Shown piece after piece: positions 11,201-47,077 of a stretch of 64,000 nt of DNA. Each line of letters opens with the position of its first letter. The first letter of the stretch is position 1. The notes below the pieces were generated by a model. It did no database searches. It was given only the letters and a program-made list of their open reading frames with translations, and was not told where the DNA came from. Source of the stretch: Diphasiastrum complanatum (taxonomy: Eukaryota; Streptophyta; Lycopodiopsida; Lycopodiales; Lycopodiaceae); the NCBI GenBank assembly GCA_029204225.1, contig CM055102.1, forward strand, positions 30,415,632-30,479,631. Direction: 5' to 3'. Both the position numbers and the translations under genes were made by a program.

Positions 11201-13430
11201 ACTACGAAAGAGACACCTTCAAAGAGCCTTTATGTTTGATAAGAAGATAAGAAAACAATAGAATCTATATCTGCATATAAAGAAACACTTGTATTGCAAT
11301 CCAACCATGAATCTATTGACTTATCTATTGAAAAATAGTTTTGTACATGAAATTTAATAATGTTGCTTTTGTCAGGTGACGAGTTAATCCAATGAAAATA
11401 ATAATTATTGGGCTAACTTAAACACAATTGAATGAAAATTTATCTTCATGCCTGTATTTGACCAAAAAAAGAAAAACATAGACTAGACTTGGATAGCTCC
11501 AACAAATGTCTTGTGAATAATCTCAAAATAAAAATAAAAAATGCAAGAAATATGCTAAAATGGAGAGAAAATAGATTGATAATTATTCAATATTTGAATT
11601 GTTCACTTTTTAAGCTTTGCCATTATGAATGGTAACTTCTTGCAAAACTTTAATAAGCCTTATGTCTCCCAACTTGGATTTTCCATCACATTTTTGCATA
11701 GTGTGATTTTGAGTTTATTCAATTTTAGGTTGAATCATTATGACACATTATTAAAATATTGTTTTCAATGGAATTTGAGTTTTTTCCCTCTTTTTAACTA
11801 GCTTAAATGTTGAATTTGAATTTAATCAAACTAGATTTGTGCCTAAGATTGAGTTTTGATGCTAATTCAAACTGACTCTAGCTGTTTTTTATGTACCATG
11901 ATCTCAAACTCAAACGATTCTAAGCTTGAAGCAATTTGGACGACTTAAAGATTGAGTTTGAGCTTTTTGTTCATATTTCCTTTTCATTATGTTGCACCTC
12001 CAAAATGTTTTTTCTCAATTTCCTATATAACTTATGTTTTCTCATAAGAAGGGTTTTTATCTAGCGGGCCTGGTTCAGTTTGTTAGCTTTGGCATCCAAA
12101 GTTTCTTTGGTTCCAGGTTCAAGCGCCCTTGGAAACCAAGAGGCATAAGTAGGGTTTTGCATCATCATTTGTCCTTGGTCTTATCTATCTTTGATCTTGC
12201 AAGCAAGTCTTTCCCACAATATTTTCCTTGTCATTTTAGATAAAATATCCCACATATTTTCCATCATTTATCACACTTTGTACTATTTAGAATGCACTGA
12301 ATTGGTGCACAACAACGGTGGCTTCCAAGAGAGGACAATAACCGGAGGACTCAAGAATGTACATTAGTAGTTGTGAGGTTTTACGGTATCTCTTGCTATT
12401 TGTATTGTATCTCTTCTTGTTGGTATCATACACTTTTATCACTGCCCATTGGTCTTTATTCACCAGTCATACATTTCGCTATTGCCCATAGTCCTTCAGC
12501 CTACCTCTTAGGTTGATATACTAAGGTAAATAATGTATTGAATGTCTGAAATCCAAAGTATGAATTATTATTTAGTGGAGCCAAAATAACACTTGAGAAA
12601 GTTTGTCAAACCCAAGACTTACGCTCACTACCTATCAAAACCATAACGTATGTGATGACCACTTATGAAATAGGCGATTAGCACTTGCATTTGTGTGGCA
12701 CTATTTACATAAATCAATTTTGCAATGCCACTAAGCCCAGGTCCTCAGAATTTAATTTGATAGTTAAAATTCCACATTGACCTGATCTTTTTTACTAACC
12801 TAGTTGGTATATTCATATTGTTCGTCATTAGTCTAATGAAGATGCATGAATATATGCATGATTCCCCGAGCAATTGTTTGTCTAAGATGTTGTAATGAAC
12901 ACCTGGAGATCCTGATTGATTGGACATATTGCAACTCAAATGTTTATCATTGGGCATACTCATAAATCTACAGATTATGTGAGGTTTTGAAATCCATCAG
13001 CATATCAATATTATCTATGTATTCTACATGAATTACTTGTTGGTCTACATAAATTATCTACATGTTCAGCTTAGATTACATGGCATTGTCATTTTGAGAT
13101 TAACCAGGTTCAGCCTGACACTCATCCTCACAATACCTAAAGAGAAAAGAGAAACTCGAGTTCATACCAAAATAAGTGAAAATCTCCATAGCTCTCTCTA
13201 TAAGAGCATATGCCCCCCGCCTCCAAACTTTGTACAATACTTTTCTTCCAATTTTCTATCAAATTTGATTCACTTTGGCAAGTTCTTGTTCTCCCACTCC
13301 TAACACTACCTGCACTTCTTGCTTAATCTATTAAAAGTCATATGGTGTGCTAAAACACTTTCTAGATAAGACACGTACCCTATGGACTATGGATACAACA
13401 AAATATATCCTAAAAATACTGGTGGAAGAC
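8201..13430. other. No recognisable gene; AT-rich repeat-derived DNA
   Basis: Short ORFs (for example 8,722-8,937 minus and 12,034-12,243 plus) show no family motif that I recognise. The only clear structure is the 100-bp duplication at 9,231-9,404. The stretch lies beyond the 3' end of the PTH gene. Confidence 0.5.
9231..9404. repeat. 100-bp tandem duplication
   Basis: TTTATTTCTGTTTCTTAAT starts at 9,231 and again at 9,331, and similarity continues through ATGAGCTACRTTCCGTAGA and GATTGGGCCACATG. The period is exactly 100 bp at the start, with a few substitutions and a 2-bp gain in the second unit. Confidence 0.8.
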
Positions 13431-13439
13431 CTTGTATGC

Positions 13440-13620
13440 TCTTTGTGAAAAAGCTTGTCTGGAATCAAGCAAGCCCTAAGGTCTTGGTATGCTTGGTTCG
13501 ACACTTTCACTTTAACTACTTGTTGCATGCTACCAAAGTCCTCACAGCTAAAACTCTTTATCATGTCAATTTATTTGTTCTTCGCGGGACAGATAAAATT
13601 CATCTTGGACTCCAATGGCT
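13440..13620 (+). mobile_element. Degenerate Ty1/copia reverse transcriptase scrap
   Basis: One frame reads SLSGIKQALRSWYAWFDTFT, matching the copia RT signature SLYGLKQAPRAWY. A shifted frame downstream reads LFVLRGTDKI, like the segment just before the YVDD box. The rest has decayed. Confidence 0.5.
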
Positions 13621-13639
13621 CATTTCCCTCGCATCCGTG

Positions 13640-14420
13640 ACTATTATCTAGGCTTAGACATCATCGTAGATATAAATTCTTTGGTGCAATAAAAAAGTTC
13701 TATTGACAAGTGTTGATGGGAAACTCAGAAAGCCTTTCAAGTTCTCACTATGTTGTTCGACCCGGCACTTGTTTTGGACAAGCAGTTTTTATTTCAGCAT
13801 TCATTGCCTTTTTCAATGTGGTACTCGATGATATTATGGTTATCGTCACCAATATACTCCCCTCTTCAATTCCCTATGACAATAAGGATACTCCTGTTGA
13901 GGGAGGAGAGTTACAAGCATATGGTTGGTCCTTACTTCCGCCCTCTGCACTTAAGTCATTATTGGGCACTTACTAACATGAAAGCAGAAGAAAAATAAGG
14001 CAATAAGACGTAAAAATTAAAGATTTTCAGGCAAATATAGAGAATTGGCTTGACATCCTATCAGAGAAATGCAAAGCAGTCGTCCTTTAAAAGACTTCAA
14101 CTTTGCAAAAAAAAAAAAATTGCTAGCATGTTTGTAATGTATAGAAAGCTAAGCAAGATTACTTAGACTAGATCTGAAGGATGTTAGATGCAAGACAAAG
14201 AGGGGGTTGTCTTCTAACCAGCACAGGCAGATTTTGCAGGAAACTATTTGAAGGATGAGTAGTTATGAATCACTAATATGTTTATGTCTATCAGCCCCGA
14301 CGAAAAGAATGCAAGCAGACAGTGATATATGTTGCCAGCTTTGGAGAGAGCATATCAGCAGTAGACACAAGTACAACCCAACACAATTGACAAGATAGTA
14401 CAGTTGGACCCCGGTAGGTT
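13640..14420. other. Region 3' of the PTH stop codon
   Basis: This holds the 3' flank of the minus-strand PTH gene. I see no clear AATAAA on the minus strand, so the transcript end cannot be placed. The 13,710-13,998 ORFs show no convincing family match and may be retroelement debris. An A13 run lies at about 14,107. Confidence 0.4.
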
Positions 14421-38200
<23,780 letters not shown>

Positions 38201-39737
38201 TATAAACAAGGGAATAACCTAATCATTACATTACTTCTAATACTCTTCCATAATGATAAGCTTATGCTCACATACATTCATAAGTGATCTAAAGTACTTA
38301 AATTTAGCTTTACGCAAACGCTTAGTCATCACATTAGCAACCTGATTATTAGTAGAGCAATACACTAGCTCCGCTTCTTTCCAATAAACTATTTCAAGAA
38401 CAAAATGATAATGTGTTTCAATGTGCTTTGTAAGTGTGTGAAAAACTCAAGCCCAAAATTGTAGGTACCCTTAAGATAGCTAAGTAAGTATTTGGAAACT
38501 CTTTGACAATGTTCTCTTGGGTTTCACATCAATTGACTAGTGACCCCAACTACATACGTAATGCCATGACTGGTAGTAGTCAAGTGAATAAGTGATTCAA
38601 CCAATTGTCTAAACAATGTTCCATTCACTTCATCTTTACCTTCACAACAAGTTAGCATTGCATTTCATAGGCATAGAACATTCTTACAGTCAATCATATT
38701 GAACTATTTCAATAACTACCCAATATATTTAGCTTGGGTAAAAAATGACCTTTTCTTTTCATGTCATACTTTTTTGATGCCTAGGTAGAAGTGTAGATTA
38801 CCCAAGCCTTTTATCTCAAATTCTTGAGATAAGTTGCGCTTGATCTTATCAAGTTCATGCTACAACTTCTAATAATCATGGGACCATTCACATGAATAAT
38901 ATATAAAATGATACAATCATCTTTGTGCATAACATAAAGATTCGTATGACATTCACTACAAAGTCTCATGCACGCCTAGGCACTTTGAAATTTATTTCTC
39001 TCTTGTCCCTTTGATTCCAAAGATTGTTTGTTCGGAACACGGGATGAACTCTATAGATTATATATGTGACACATTGATTTAAGCTTTGGAGGTGTTCTTC
39101 ACATCAAATTCATTCGTTTTCACTTTTTTCTCACAGTAGATAGGGCCTTAAAATATAGGACTACTCTTAAAGGACCCAACAATTGATTTTTCATCTATAA
39201 TTCTTTCAATGAAAGAACAGGTTAATTTTTTCCTTCAATATAAATATAAACAAACATCATTATTTTTAAAACATGTTTTGGCTTGTGTGAACACTCGACA
39301 AGAGTTCTTTTACATTTTTTTGTGATTAATTTTTCATAGATTTGAGTCATTAGAAGCTCTGTGATTCACTTTTTACATACTATTTTTTTTCTCATGAAAC
39401 TGCCAAATGTTTTAATGCTTAATGCTCGAAGTCTTTACCAACAGTTGTCATAAAATTTTGTATGCCCTTCTTAGAGCTACCAAGCACAATGTTGAAAACA
39501 AATCTCACGTGAAAAAATGAGAAAATTGTTGGTTTCCAGCTGCCTAATATTTAGTTCCACCTACAAGTACCCATAGCCATAGCCAAGATACAAAATCAAT
39601 GTGATTTTGATCCCTCTTGATCCAAAAATCCCGTAGATTTCATCAAAAATCAACTACACTCTCAAATCCGGGTTTTTCAAGCAATATTTCATCAAGCTCG
39701 ATGCATGAAAATTATCCTTAGGCTAGATCTGATACCA
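38201..39737 (-). mobile_element. Copia remnant: primer site to RNase H end, heavily decayed
   Basis: On the minus strand a primer-binding-site-like TGGTATCAGATC lies at 39,737-39,726, just inside an LTR-like end ...GTTTACA. Decayed pol follows: FYLGIKKYDMKRKGHF (38,770), GTLFRQLVESLIHLTTTS (38,590), RVSKYLLSYLKGT (38,490), HIETHYHFVLEIVYWKEAEL and VYCSTNNQVANVMTKRL (38,300), the copia RNase H end. Most of gag to RT is lost or unreadable. Confidence 0.7.
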
Positions 39738-40500
39738 TGTAAACACTTTCACACATGTGGAGACATCCAAAATGATGCGATTGATCTTCTAAGGTGTGTG
39801 TGATTGCACATGAATCTATCTCTTGATTGATGCAAACAATCTATTTTGACAATGTCAAGGTAAAAGCACACAAGCATGCAATCTGTCATTCAAAAACTAT
39901 CATTCACATAGTGTGGAAATAGTTGATCAAAAAACTAAGTATAAAAACTTGTTGCTCTCAGATAGAGAGCGAATGTAGAAAATTTTCTAAGTGTTGGAGC
40001 TCACACTCTCATAAAAAAACTAAGTGTTAATGCAAACTCTCACTCTCATAGAGTGGCTTGAGATCCAAGATAGGTGACAACATAGCTCAATGATTGGACC
40101 ATTTTGGTACACCTCTTGATTCTATTGGTCCACATGGTCAAATAGCATTATGAGGTGCAATCCTCGCTCTCTCTACCATCATGCCAAGGGCAAGTAACCT
40201 ACACTAACTCGAGCTAATTTAAATCATAGTTTGCTCCAAATTTAACCACTAGCAAATTTATGTAGGAAAATACTAAGAATTTTTCCTCAGAGAACACGAT
40301 GATAGTTTGAATAAATCAAACTAATATCAGTGTCTTCAATCATGCCTGTTGCTGATCTATGTAGCAATAGAGCAGTTTCTACTTTGATTGAATAAAGCTT
40401 GCAGATATAGGAGACATATGTGTGAGTGTGATAGACATTTTTAGATAATCAGAAACAACTGATAAAATCATCTGTTGTAAACTTTGATCAATCGTAATTT
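39738..40500 (-). mobile_element. Possible 5' LTR of the minus-strand copia
   Basis: Lies directly outside the primer site at 39,737 and its inner end reads TTTACA. The outer boundary is not visible. It contains no ORF that I can support. Confidence 0.4.
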
Positions 40501-40927
40501 TGATTCTGATTCTTTTGTATACATCTCTTGTTGCCTTGTTGTTTTTACAATTAGTAAGTGCATATGTAATTATATTGTCACAGGATAGGTCTTTTGGCCT
40601 TCTTCCTTCTGTAATAGATGATCTAACCATTAAGACCGTTGATATTCGACAACATTCTGTTTCCAGACTCGAAAGGTTATTGTTCGAGATAGTTTATCTG
40701 TCGAGACAATTTATTGTTCGAGATAGTTTATATGTCGATACAATTTATCTGGCGAGACAATTTATTGTTCGAGACAGTTTATCTATCGAGTTCGTCTCAA
40801 GTTTAAGTTTGAGTTTGAACAAAAATAAAAATGTTTCGAGTTTAAATTCAAATTTGAGTTCGAGTTTGTCAGCCTTTGTCAATTAGACTGTGCACTTTGT
40901 TGGTAGATCTGAGATTTGTCTGTAGGT
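40501..40927 (-). mobile_element. 3' LTR or 3' UTR of copia A, with a 17-bp minisatellite
   Basis: Directly follows the RNase H end of copia A on the minus strand. Its inner part (40,800-40,927, TTCGAGTTTGTCAGCCTTTG, TTAGACTGTGCACTTTGTTG) is nearly identical to 50,440-50,567. The plus-strand ORF 40,500-40,886 is low-complexity and I do not call it a gene. Confidence 0.55.
40681..40790. repeat. 17-bp minisatellite, about 6.5 units
   Basis: Consecutive units TGTTCGAGATAGTTTAT, CTGTCGAGACAATTTAT, TGTTCGAGATAGTTTAT, ATGTCGATACAATTTAT, CTGGCGAGACAATTTAT and TGTTCGAGACAGTTTAT, then a partial unit. The two sub-types alternate. Confidence 0.9.
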
Positions 40928-42423
40928 ATTTAGACGGTCTTCGGTATCTTCTTTTCGACTAAGTCTCGAATAACATGATACTTGATAACTATATGTTTCA
41001 TTTTTGAATGAAACACAAAATCTTTTGTAAGATAGATAGTTGAAGTGTTATCCATTAAGAAGACATAAGCTTCAGAAATAGTTTCATCAAATCCTTCCAA
41101 CATTTGTTTGATCCAAATTAGCTCGTTTGCCATCTTAGCTGCTGCTACATATTCGGCCTCACACGAAGATTGAGCCATTGTTGTTTGCTTCTTGTTTATT
41201 CAAGTATGGCTGCGCTAAATGCTAGAGTACAACCTCCTAAAATACTTTTGCTATCATCCTTCATGGATGCCCAGCTTTTGTCACTATAAGCTTTGATCCA
41301 AAATCCATCAAATAACACAATCCATACTCTTTCGATTCTTGGAGATATTGTACTACTTTTTTTGCTAACTTCCAATGAGATGATCCTGGGTTCTAATTAA
41401 ATTGGCTTAGTCTATATACTGAAAATGCTATATTAGGTCTGTGTTGTCTGTAAGTTACAACAATGATCCAATCAGCCTTCGATAGGGTGTATTGGCCATT
41501 CGTTTCTCTTGTTTGAGAGTCTGCGCACAATCTGCCTTACTCAGTATTGTTTCAGGTATCATGGCAGTATCCACACCTTTGCATTCGAGCATGTTGAAAT
41601 CATTCGATGATTTTCCGAGTATACTTTTGCTGGTGAAGATACACTCACCTTCAAAGTCTCTTTCGATCTGTAAGCCTAGATATATTTTTGCTTCTCCTAG
41701 GTCAGTGATCTCAAATATTCTAGAAAAGTCTCTTTTGACATCTGAAATCAATTTATCTTTTCTTGAGAAGATAAGAGTGTCATCAACATAAACAACTAGA
41801 ATGATAATTTTATCTTTAACATGTTTGATTGCAAAAATATGATAGATAATAGTAGCAAAAACTTCCTACTTCCAGTGCATGACTACGCCTATCAAAAATT
41901 GAACAAAGTAGTAGTGATGGAAATCACATTCAATCTTTAGCAACTAACTTTGAAATCGCTAGATACTAAGTGATTACGTTACCAAACATGAAGTATTGGA
42001 TTCTTAGACAATTTCTATTAGTTACAAAAGCAATACTTCGGTGCTGGAATTTTGCAAAGAGATAAACAAATCCTTTATCTTTCGTACAAATGTGGTCAGG
42101 TCTTTGCCATCCCATTGTAGGTAAGTCAATTGGTCCTCCAAGAACATGACTTGATTTTGAGATCAAGTCTCATTCTTGGTTCATAGTTCTTCCCACAATT
42201 CTTTCGCATTTGAAGTCGATAAAAGATCTAGCATTATGTTGTCATGCACTGAAGACGCAATAATTGCTATAGCTTTGTCATTTTTTTCCATCCATTCACA
42301 AAGTTCCTTGTCAGGAGCAATTGGCTTATCCTCTGATGGTTCTACCCATTGCCATAGACCTTCACCCTTTAGTACGAGTGAAGTTTTTAACCTCCAAACT
42401 AAATAGTTCGAACCTTCTGCATT
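40928..42423 (-). mobile_element. Copia A: gag joined to RT and RNase H (internal deletion)
   Basis: On the minus strand the gag start (EGSNYLVWRLKTSLVLKGEG, KELCEWMEKNDKAIAIIASS) runs from 42,420 to about 41,990 (EDQLTYLQWDGKDL). It jumps at about 41,900 straight to the late RT: the box VVYVDDTLIFSRKDKL near 41,780, then ITDLGEAKIYLGLQIERDF and PYRRLIGSLL. RNase H follows: AQSSCEAEYVAAAKMANELI, then DNTSTIYLTKDFVFHSKMKH to 40,930. Protease, integrase and early RT are absent. The 42,424 gypsy LTR cuts its first codons. It is the same gag family as 47,078-47,790. Confidence 0.8.
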
Positions 42424-43300
42424 TGTTGGGGGTATTCCCAACAAAGTGTAAATAAATAAAATCCTCCAATAAAATGTGTTGCGAGGGCATGGCGTCCTGC
42501 GTGTATAAGCCCATGGCCCAATGAGCATGCAATTGAAGTTGTAAATAAAATAAACTTGACTTGGGCCTTGTAATTAAAATAAAACTAGAGGCCCAATATC
42601 ATTTTTAAACTTAGAGATCACTTTTTAGAGTTGGGTCCAAATTGGGACTCACATGAATCTTGTGATTTCTAATGTACTTGTGGACCCTTAGATCAAGTTG
42701 GGTCCAAGATGAATGGTTAGGATCATTGTGAATACTAGCCAATAAGATTGAGGGGCAAGGGCCTTCCCCATTTTATAAAAAGGCACCATTTGTACACTAT
42801 TTCCATGCTTAATGAGAAGGAAGAAACTCTACCATTTTTGGAAGAGAAGCATCCTTATTTGCTATTCACTACTTGCTATTGCTCTTGGTTGTGTTTTCTA
42901 TTGCTTTCTATTTCCATGTTTATTGTTTGCCATAGTGAATGTTTTTCCATTAGCAAGCATAAGGAACATTTGAGCTAACCTCCACTCTCACTCTCTTTCT
43001 CTCTCTTTCTCTTCTCTTCTCAATCTCTTCTTCTCCATTCCTTCCCTTAAACCAAACTATGATGAATATTAGTGTAGAGGAGTAGAGTTAAAGAGGAGTA
43101 GTATAGTGGTGAGTAGAGTTAAAGGAGAAAGTAGGAAATTAACTAAAAGTAACTTCTATGCATAGTTAGGCATTTCCACTAACTAGTTTAGTTGCATTTT
43201 AGCTATTTTCTTGCTTTTTAGAGTAGTTTAGGTAGATTTTTGGGAGTTTAGAGTTTTTTTTGTGTTTGGACTGTTCACAGCTAGCGGAGGAGGTGTGAGA
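42424..43300 (+). mobile_element. 5' LTR of gypsy family copy 2
   Basis: Starts TGTTGGGGGTATTCCCAACA, a palindromic LTR end, where it interrupts the gag start of copia A. A core promoter lies inside (TATA at 42,772). The pyrimidine-rich U5-like part is at 42,990-43,050. The 3' boundary of the LTR is uncertain, because I see no clear primer-binding site. The segment at 43,185-43,255 resembles the minus-strand leader at 7,870-7,950. Confidence 0.6.
42772..42782 (+). promoter_or_regulatory. TATA box of the gypsy LTR
   Basis: TTTATAAAAAGG sits about 350 bp into the LTR in a GC-richer surround (GGCCTTCCCCATTTTATAAA), as expected at the U3-R border. Confidence 0.6.
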
Positions 43301-43439
43301 GGGTAGAGGAGGCCCTGAACAACCTCTAAGGGCTTGAAACCCAAACCAATCATCCAAAAAACTCAAAAAACACACCAATCTGCATTTTGAAGGAAAAAAG
43401 AGCCAAAAAAACTCATCAGATTTTTATATCTCCAGAATC

Positions 43440-44300
43440 AGTGGGAATTGACCCTTGCATGACTGGCAGCAGCTCCAGGATACTGTCCCAGACCTGCATA
43501 GAAGCCTGCGAGAGTTAGTTCCAAGCAGATTGTAAAAATCAGAGAAAAATCATAAAAAATTCAAAAAACCCTTGAAAAAATCCAAATCTTCATAAGAACT
43601 CTCACAGAGCTTTCTGAAGTTCCATCTCAGTGAGACCATGACACAAAGAAGCTTGCGAGAGTTAGTTTGATGATTAAGTGCCTGTGCGAGAGTTCCAATA
43701 AAAAAAAGACGGGAAAGTATCAGTGAACCCTCGCAGACAGTGAAATTTTCAGTTCCAATGGTCAAGAACTCTCGCAGAGGATTCTGAAGTTCCATCTTAG
43801 TGAAACCAGGACACAGAAGAGCTTGTGAGAGTTAGTTTGATTCCAGTGAGCAAAAAATTGGATCTAAGTGCTAAAAACTCACTAAAAAGTGAAGATCTAG
43901 CAAATTCTTCCAGTAAGGACTCTCGCAGACCCTCTCAATCGATTTAGAATGTCAAATTACATCAGTGATGAAGCCTGCGAGAGATAGTATGAAGATTTGG
44001 TGAAGAGCAAGCACAAAAAGTGATTTTGAACCCTCGCAGACAATGAAATTTTCACTTCTTGCAAGAGTTAACTCTCGCAGAGAATTATATAATGAGATCT
44101 GACCCAGATCCAACTATAGTGAAGCTTGCGAGAGTTACTTCCCAGAGATCTGAAAGATATCAAGTTTTTTACCTGCAAAAACAGCCAAAGAACCCTCGCA
44201 CAACCAACCCTCACACAAGATAACCCTCGCAGACTAGATCAGTGGAAAGATCTACATCATATTCAGCTACTGTCAAAATCTCAGGTCAATCAGTGCAAGG
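43440..44300 (+). repeat. Gypsy leader with alternating AACTCTCGCA / TGCGAGAGTT motifs
   Basis: About 13 copies of a 10-mer in either orientation are spread over 750 bp, for example TGCGAGAGTT at 43,507, 43,651, 43,684 and 44,127, and its complement at 43,768, 43,918, 44,034, 44,072 and 44,224. At 44,062 two lie head to head (TGCAAGAGTTAACTCTCGCA). Copy 1 keeps the last few at 621-800. It is untranslated leader between LTR and gag. Confidence 0.8.
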
Positions 44301-44438
44301 AGTAAAAAGTTATCAAGGAAAAACCACCTTAAAAGGCCTAAAATTCATTCCGACCTATCAGATCGATCAGATCCTTGAAGATCCAGACTGCATCCTACTG
44401 TATAAGCAAGATCCAATCACTTTGGAACGCACCATTAG

Positions 44439-47055
44439 ATGAATTTGAGATCGGGACGATCAATAGCACGAAGGATAGCAGATCAGACACCACACCTTCC
44501 CAGATTAGCAGCTATGCAACAAGAGGCAGAACCGGAACCAGCACCAATGGATCCAATGGGCCACCCGTACCTGTCGCACCCTTGCATGCAGTTCGAAGAG
44601 CACCACGGATGGAGATACCAAAATACGATGGATCATCAGATCCCATCTGATTCCTCCAGATCTATGAGCAAGCTTGTGAAATCTACGACGAACGAACACC
44701 TGCAGAGAAGCTGATGCTATTTTCTATGTCCTTGCTTGTAGTGGCTCAAGATTGGTTTTTCAACCTGTCAGAGGAAGAAAAATCCACATGGGAAGCGGTT
44801 AAAGCGACTCTCATTACGCGCTTTAAACCAAGAAAGTTCCTAGAAGACTTGTTTCTCCTGCTAAGCAAAGTCAAGATGGGAAAATGAGAAAGGGTCCGGG
44901 ACTATATTGAATGGGTCAAACATCTACGATCCGAATGCAGTGTAGCCCTGACTCCCGATCATGCGGTGATCATGTGGTTCCTAGCCGGATTACCACGAAG
45001 CATCAGAAGAGAACTGAAACGACGGGAGTAGTATGCTACTCTGCAAGAAGCTATGAAAGATGTCATCAGGGAAGAGGATGAGGGATCTGACGACGAATAT
45101 CCTTCCACCCACACTCCTACTCCCTCAATCGCATCATCATCATCAAACGCATCCCCTCTATCCACAGAACTGCTATTGGAGCAAATGACAAAATTACATA
45201 AACAGCAAATGGAGCAACTTACAGCGCAGTTTGACCAGAAACTGAAGGCCTTACAAGGAACTGTAGCAGTAACTCCACATCAACAGGAACCAAACCAGCT
45301 GCAGTATCCTCGACGAGAAAATGTATGGTCTTCCATATGCATGCAAAATCATACAGCGAACGAGTGTCCAGTCCTAAAGCAAAATTTGAGACTGACACAT
45401 AGATTCTGCCATCTGTGCAATGCAACATCGCACGATACGACATTTTGCCCGTTTAACCCCATGGTTGTTCAACAGAAGAGAAGTCCTTATCAGACTTCTT
45501 ATCCTTATCATTAAGGAGCACCTAACGTGGCACCAAGGTACGGTGCACCCAATCAACCACAACGCATGGCCTTACCTGCTCCACCAGGGCCAGCCCATCA
45601 GCAAGTGGCCCATGTAAACCTTGTTGAAAATTGTCACTTCTCACTTGACATTGGTTCATGTAAATATTGATCAAACATTAGAATATGTTGATGATATGAT
45701 TTCACACATGTGGAGCCTGTTCCCACGTGTGAAAGGATGTACTTTTCATGTTTGTATATATCCAAATTGATTTTGTATCATTCTAGTTAGTGTGAACATG
45801 AAATGACTAGTTTTTAGTCAAGTTGACTAGTCACCTACAAATTAGCTTTTCCTTGCATGTGCATGAGTAAATGCTCCCACATGGCAAGTGGATGTTCACA
45901 CGTGTGTATAGAGTACTAGAAGATAAGAGTTGACCATTTTCCTTAGATCCTATTTTGTAGGGAATATTCCTATATTATAGGAGACTAGCTTTCTGGATTT
46001 TAGTCATATTCTAGAAGGTCAACTATTGGATAAGGATCAAGGATGGATAAAATGGATAGATCTGAGTGATGTGGCACTCTTCACACATGTGAAGGCCTGC
46101 TGGACTGTACCAGACTCATGGATGTACTTGATCCATAAAAGGATCATCATTTTGCTAAGAAAATTGATGAGACTTTTGCACTCTACACTTTTGTGAGATT
46201 TCTAGTCATTTGTCTTGTGATTTTTATGCATGATTGCTATCTAGTATCATTGTACTTGTTGTTTCAGTTGCAGGCCGTACAGTGGACAGTACTCCACACG
46301 TGTGAAGCCGCTCTCACTAAAAAAATGATGTGTTGATCCATTGCTCTTGCTTAAATCCAAGTGTAGTGAATCTAGATCAAGATCTAATGTGTAGAACTTG
46401 ATAGATTCATTGATTAAGCAACCAATAACTCTCTATGAACCTAACAGCAACAGAACAAGAAATGCAAATGCCACCTCAACCTGAGCAGCAGCAGTGGTAC
46501 GGACCAGATGAACATTTATGGATCCTGTCATAAATGAATATGTTTCGGCCTATGCAGCTCATACTCAACGTCAAGGTTGAAGAAATTACGGTTGCTATGG
46601 ATGCGGCGAGGGACACAGAATTGCAGAATGTCCCTACAAGGGACAATATACAACCTCCTACCGGGATTGCAGTTATGGACACTGTTTCAAGAATTGTCCA
46701 TTTAAACTTGGAACCAGTGCACCTCTTAACCTCACTGCCATACAACAATCAGCAGTTCCAGCGAGGATGCCATCGAAAGGTCAACACGACCACGCTCTTG
46801 TGTTAGCTGTTACGCGAGCACAGAAGAGGAAGGAAGTGGCTCCCTCACCACCACCATTGGTCACTGATGACCAACCCTCAACTTCAGCGCCATATCCAAA
46901 TGTGAGGGAAGAGAGAAGACAGTTCCAAAAAATAAGACACTAGGTACAAAAAGCACAAGAGGAGGAAAAAGAGCAAGAACGAAACAATCCCACAGAACCT
47001 CCAGTCGGTGTCGAATGGAAACCGCGAATGGGCTCACAACTGCGCAACCATCAAC
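44439..47055 (+). pseudogene. Gypsy Gag with zinc knuckles (copy 2), split by a solo LTR
   Basis: From MNLRSGRSIARR the frame shifts to IPKYDGSSDPI and continues through QDWFFNLSEEEKSTWEAVKA, KPRKFLEDLFLLL, RVRDYIEWVKHLRSEC and WFLAGLPRSIRREL. TAG at 45,029 is shared with copy 1. Then 45,053-45,514 is open, with an acidic-Ser segment, a coiled-coil-like LLLEQMTKLHKQQMEQLTAQ, a first knuckle with its first Cys lost (SSICMQNHTANEC) and CHLCNATSHDTTFC. After the solo LTR the frame resumes: CYGCGEGHRIAEC and RDCSYGHCFKNC (46,590-46,700), then a P/S-rich tail. Copy 2 also has a TGA (KM-G-K-stop) near 44,884 that copy 1 lacks. Confidence 0.8.
45622..46437 (+). mobile_element. Solo LTR (816 bp) with AACCT target duplication
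   Basis: AACCT occurs at 45,617-45,621 and 46,438-46,442. Removing one copy and the sequence between restores the gag frame seen in copy 1 (GTAAACYTRACAGCARCAG). It begins TGTTGAAAATTGTCAC, close to the start of the copia LTR at 61,487 (TGTGAAAAATTGTCAAC). It holds no ORF. The 3' end reads CTCTATG rather than the usual CA, so the terminal base may have mutated. Confidence 0.8.
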
Positions 47056-47077
47056 AAGAGAACACACTTCAGAAGCA

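Noticed and set aside
13710-13998. Gypsy RT-like VVLDDIMVIVT in an 88-codon ORF
   Set aside because: Only a few residues fit, the flanking RT blocks are absent, and the nearby remnant is copia, so chance is likely.
40500-40886. 128-codon ORF as a gene
   Set aside because: Made of the 17-bp minisatellite and low-complexity TTCGAG repeats in a retroelement LTR/UTR.
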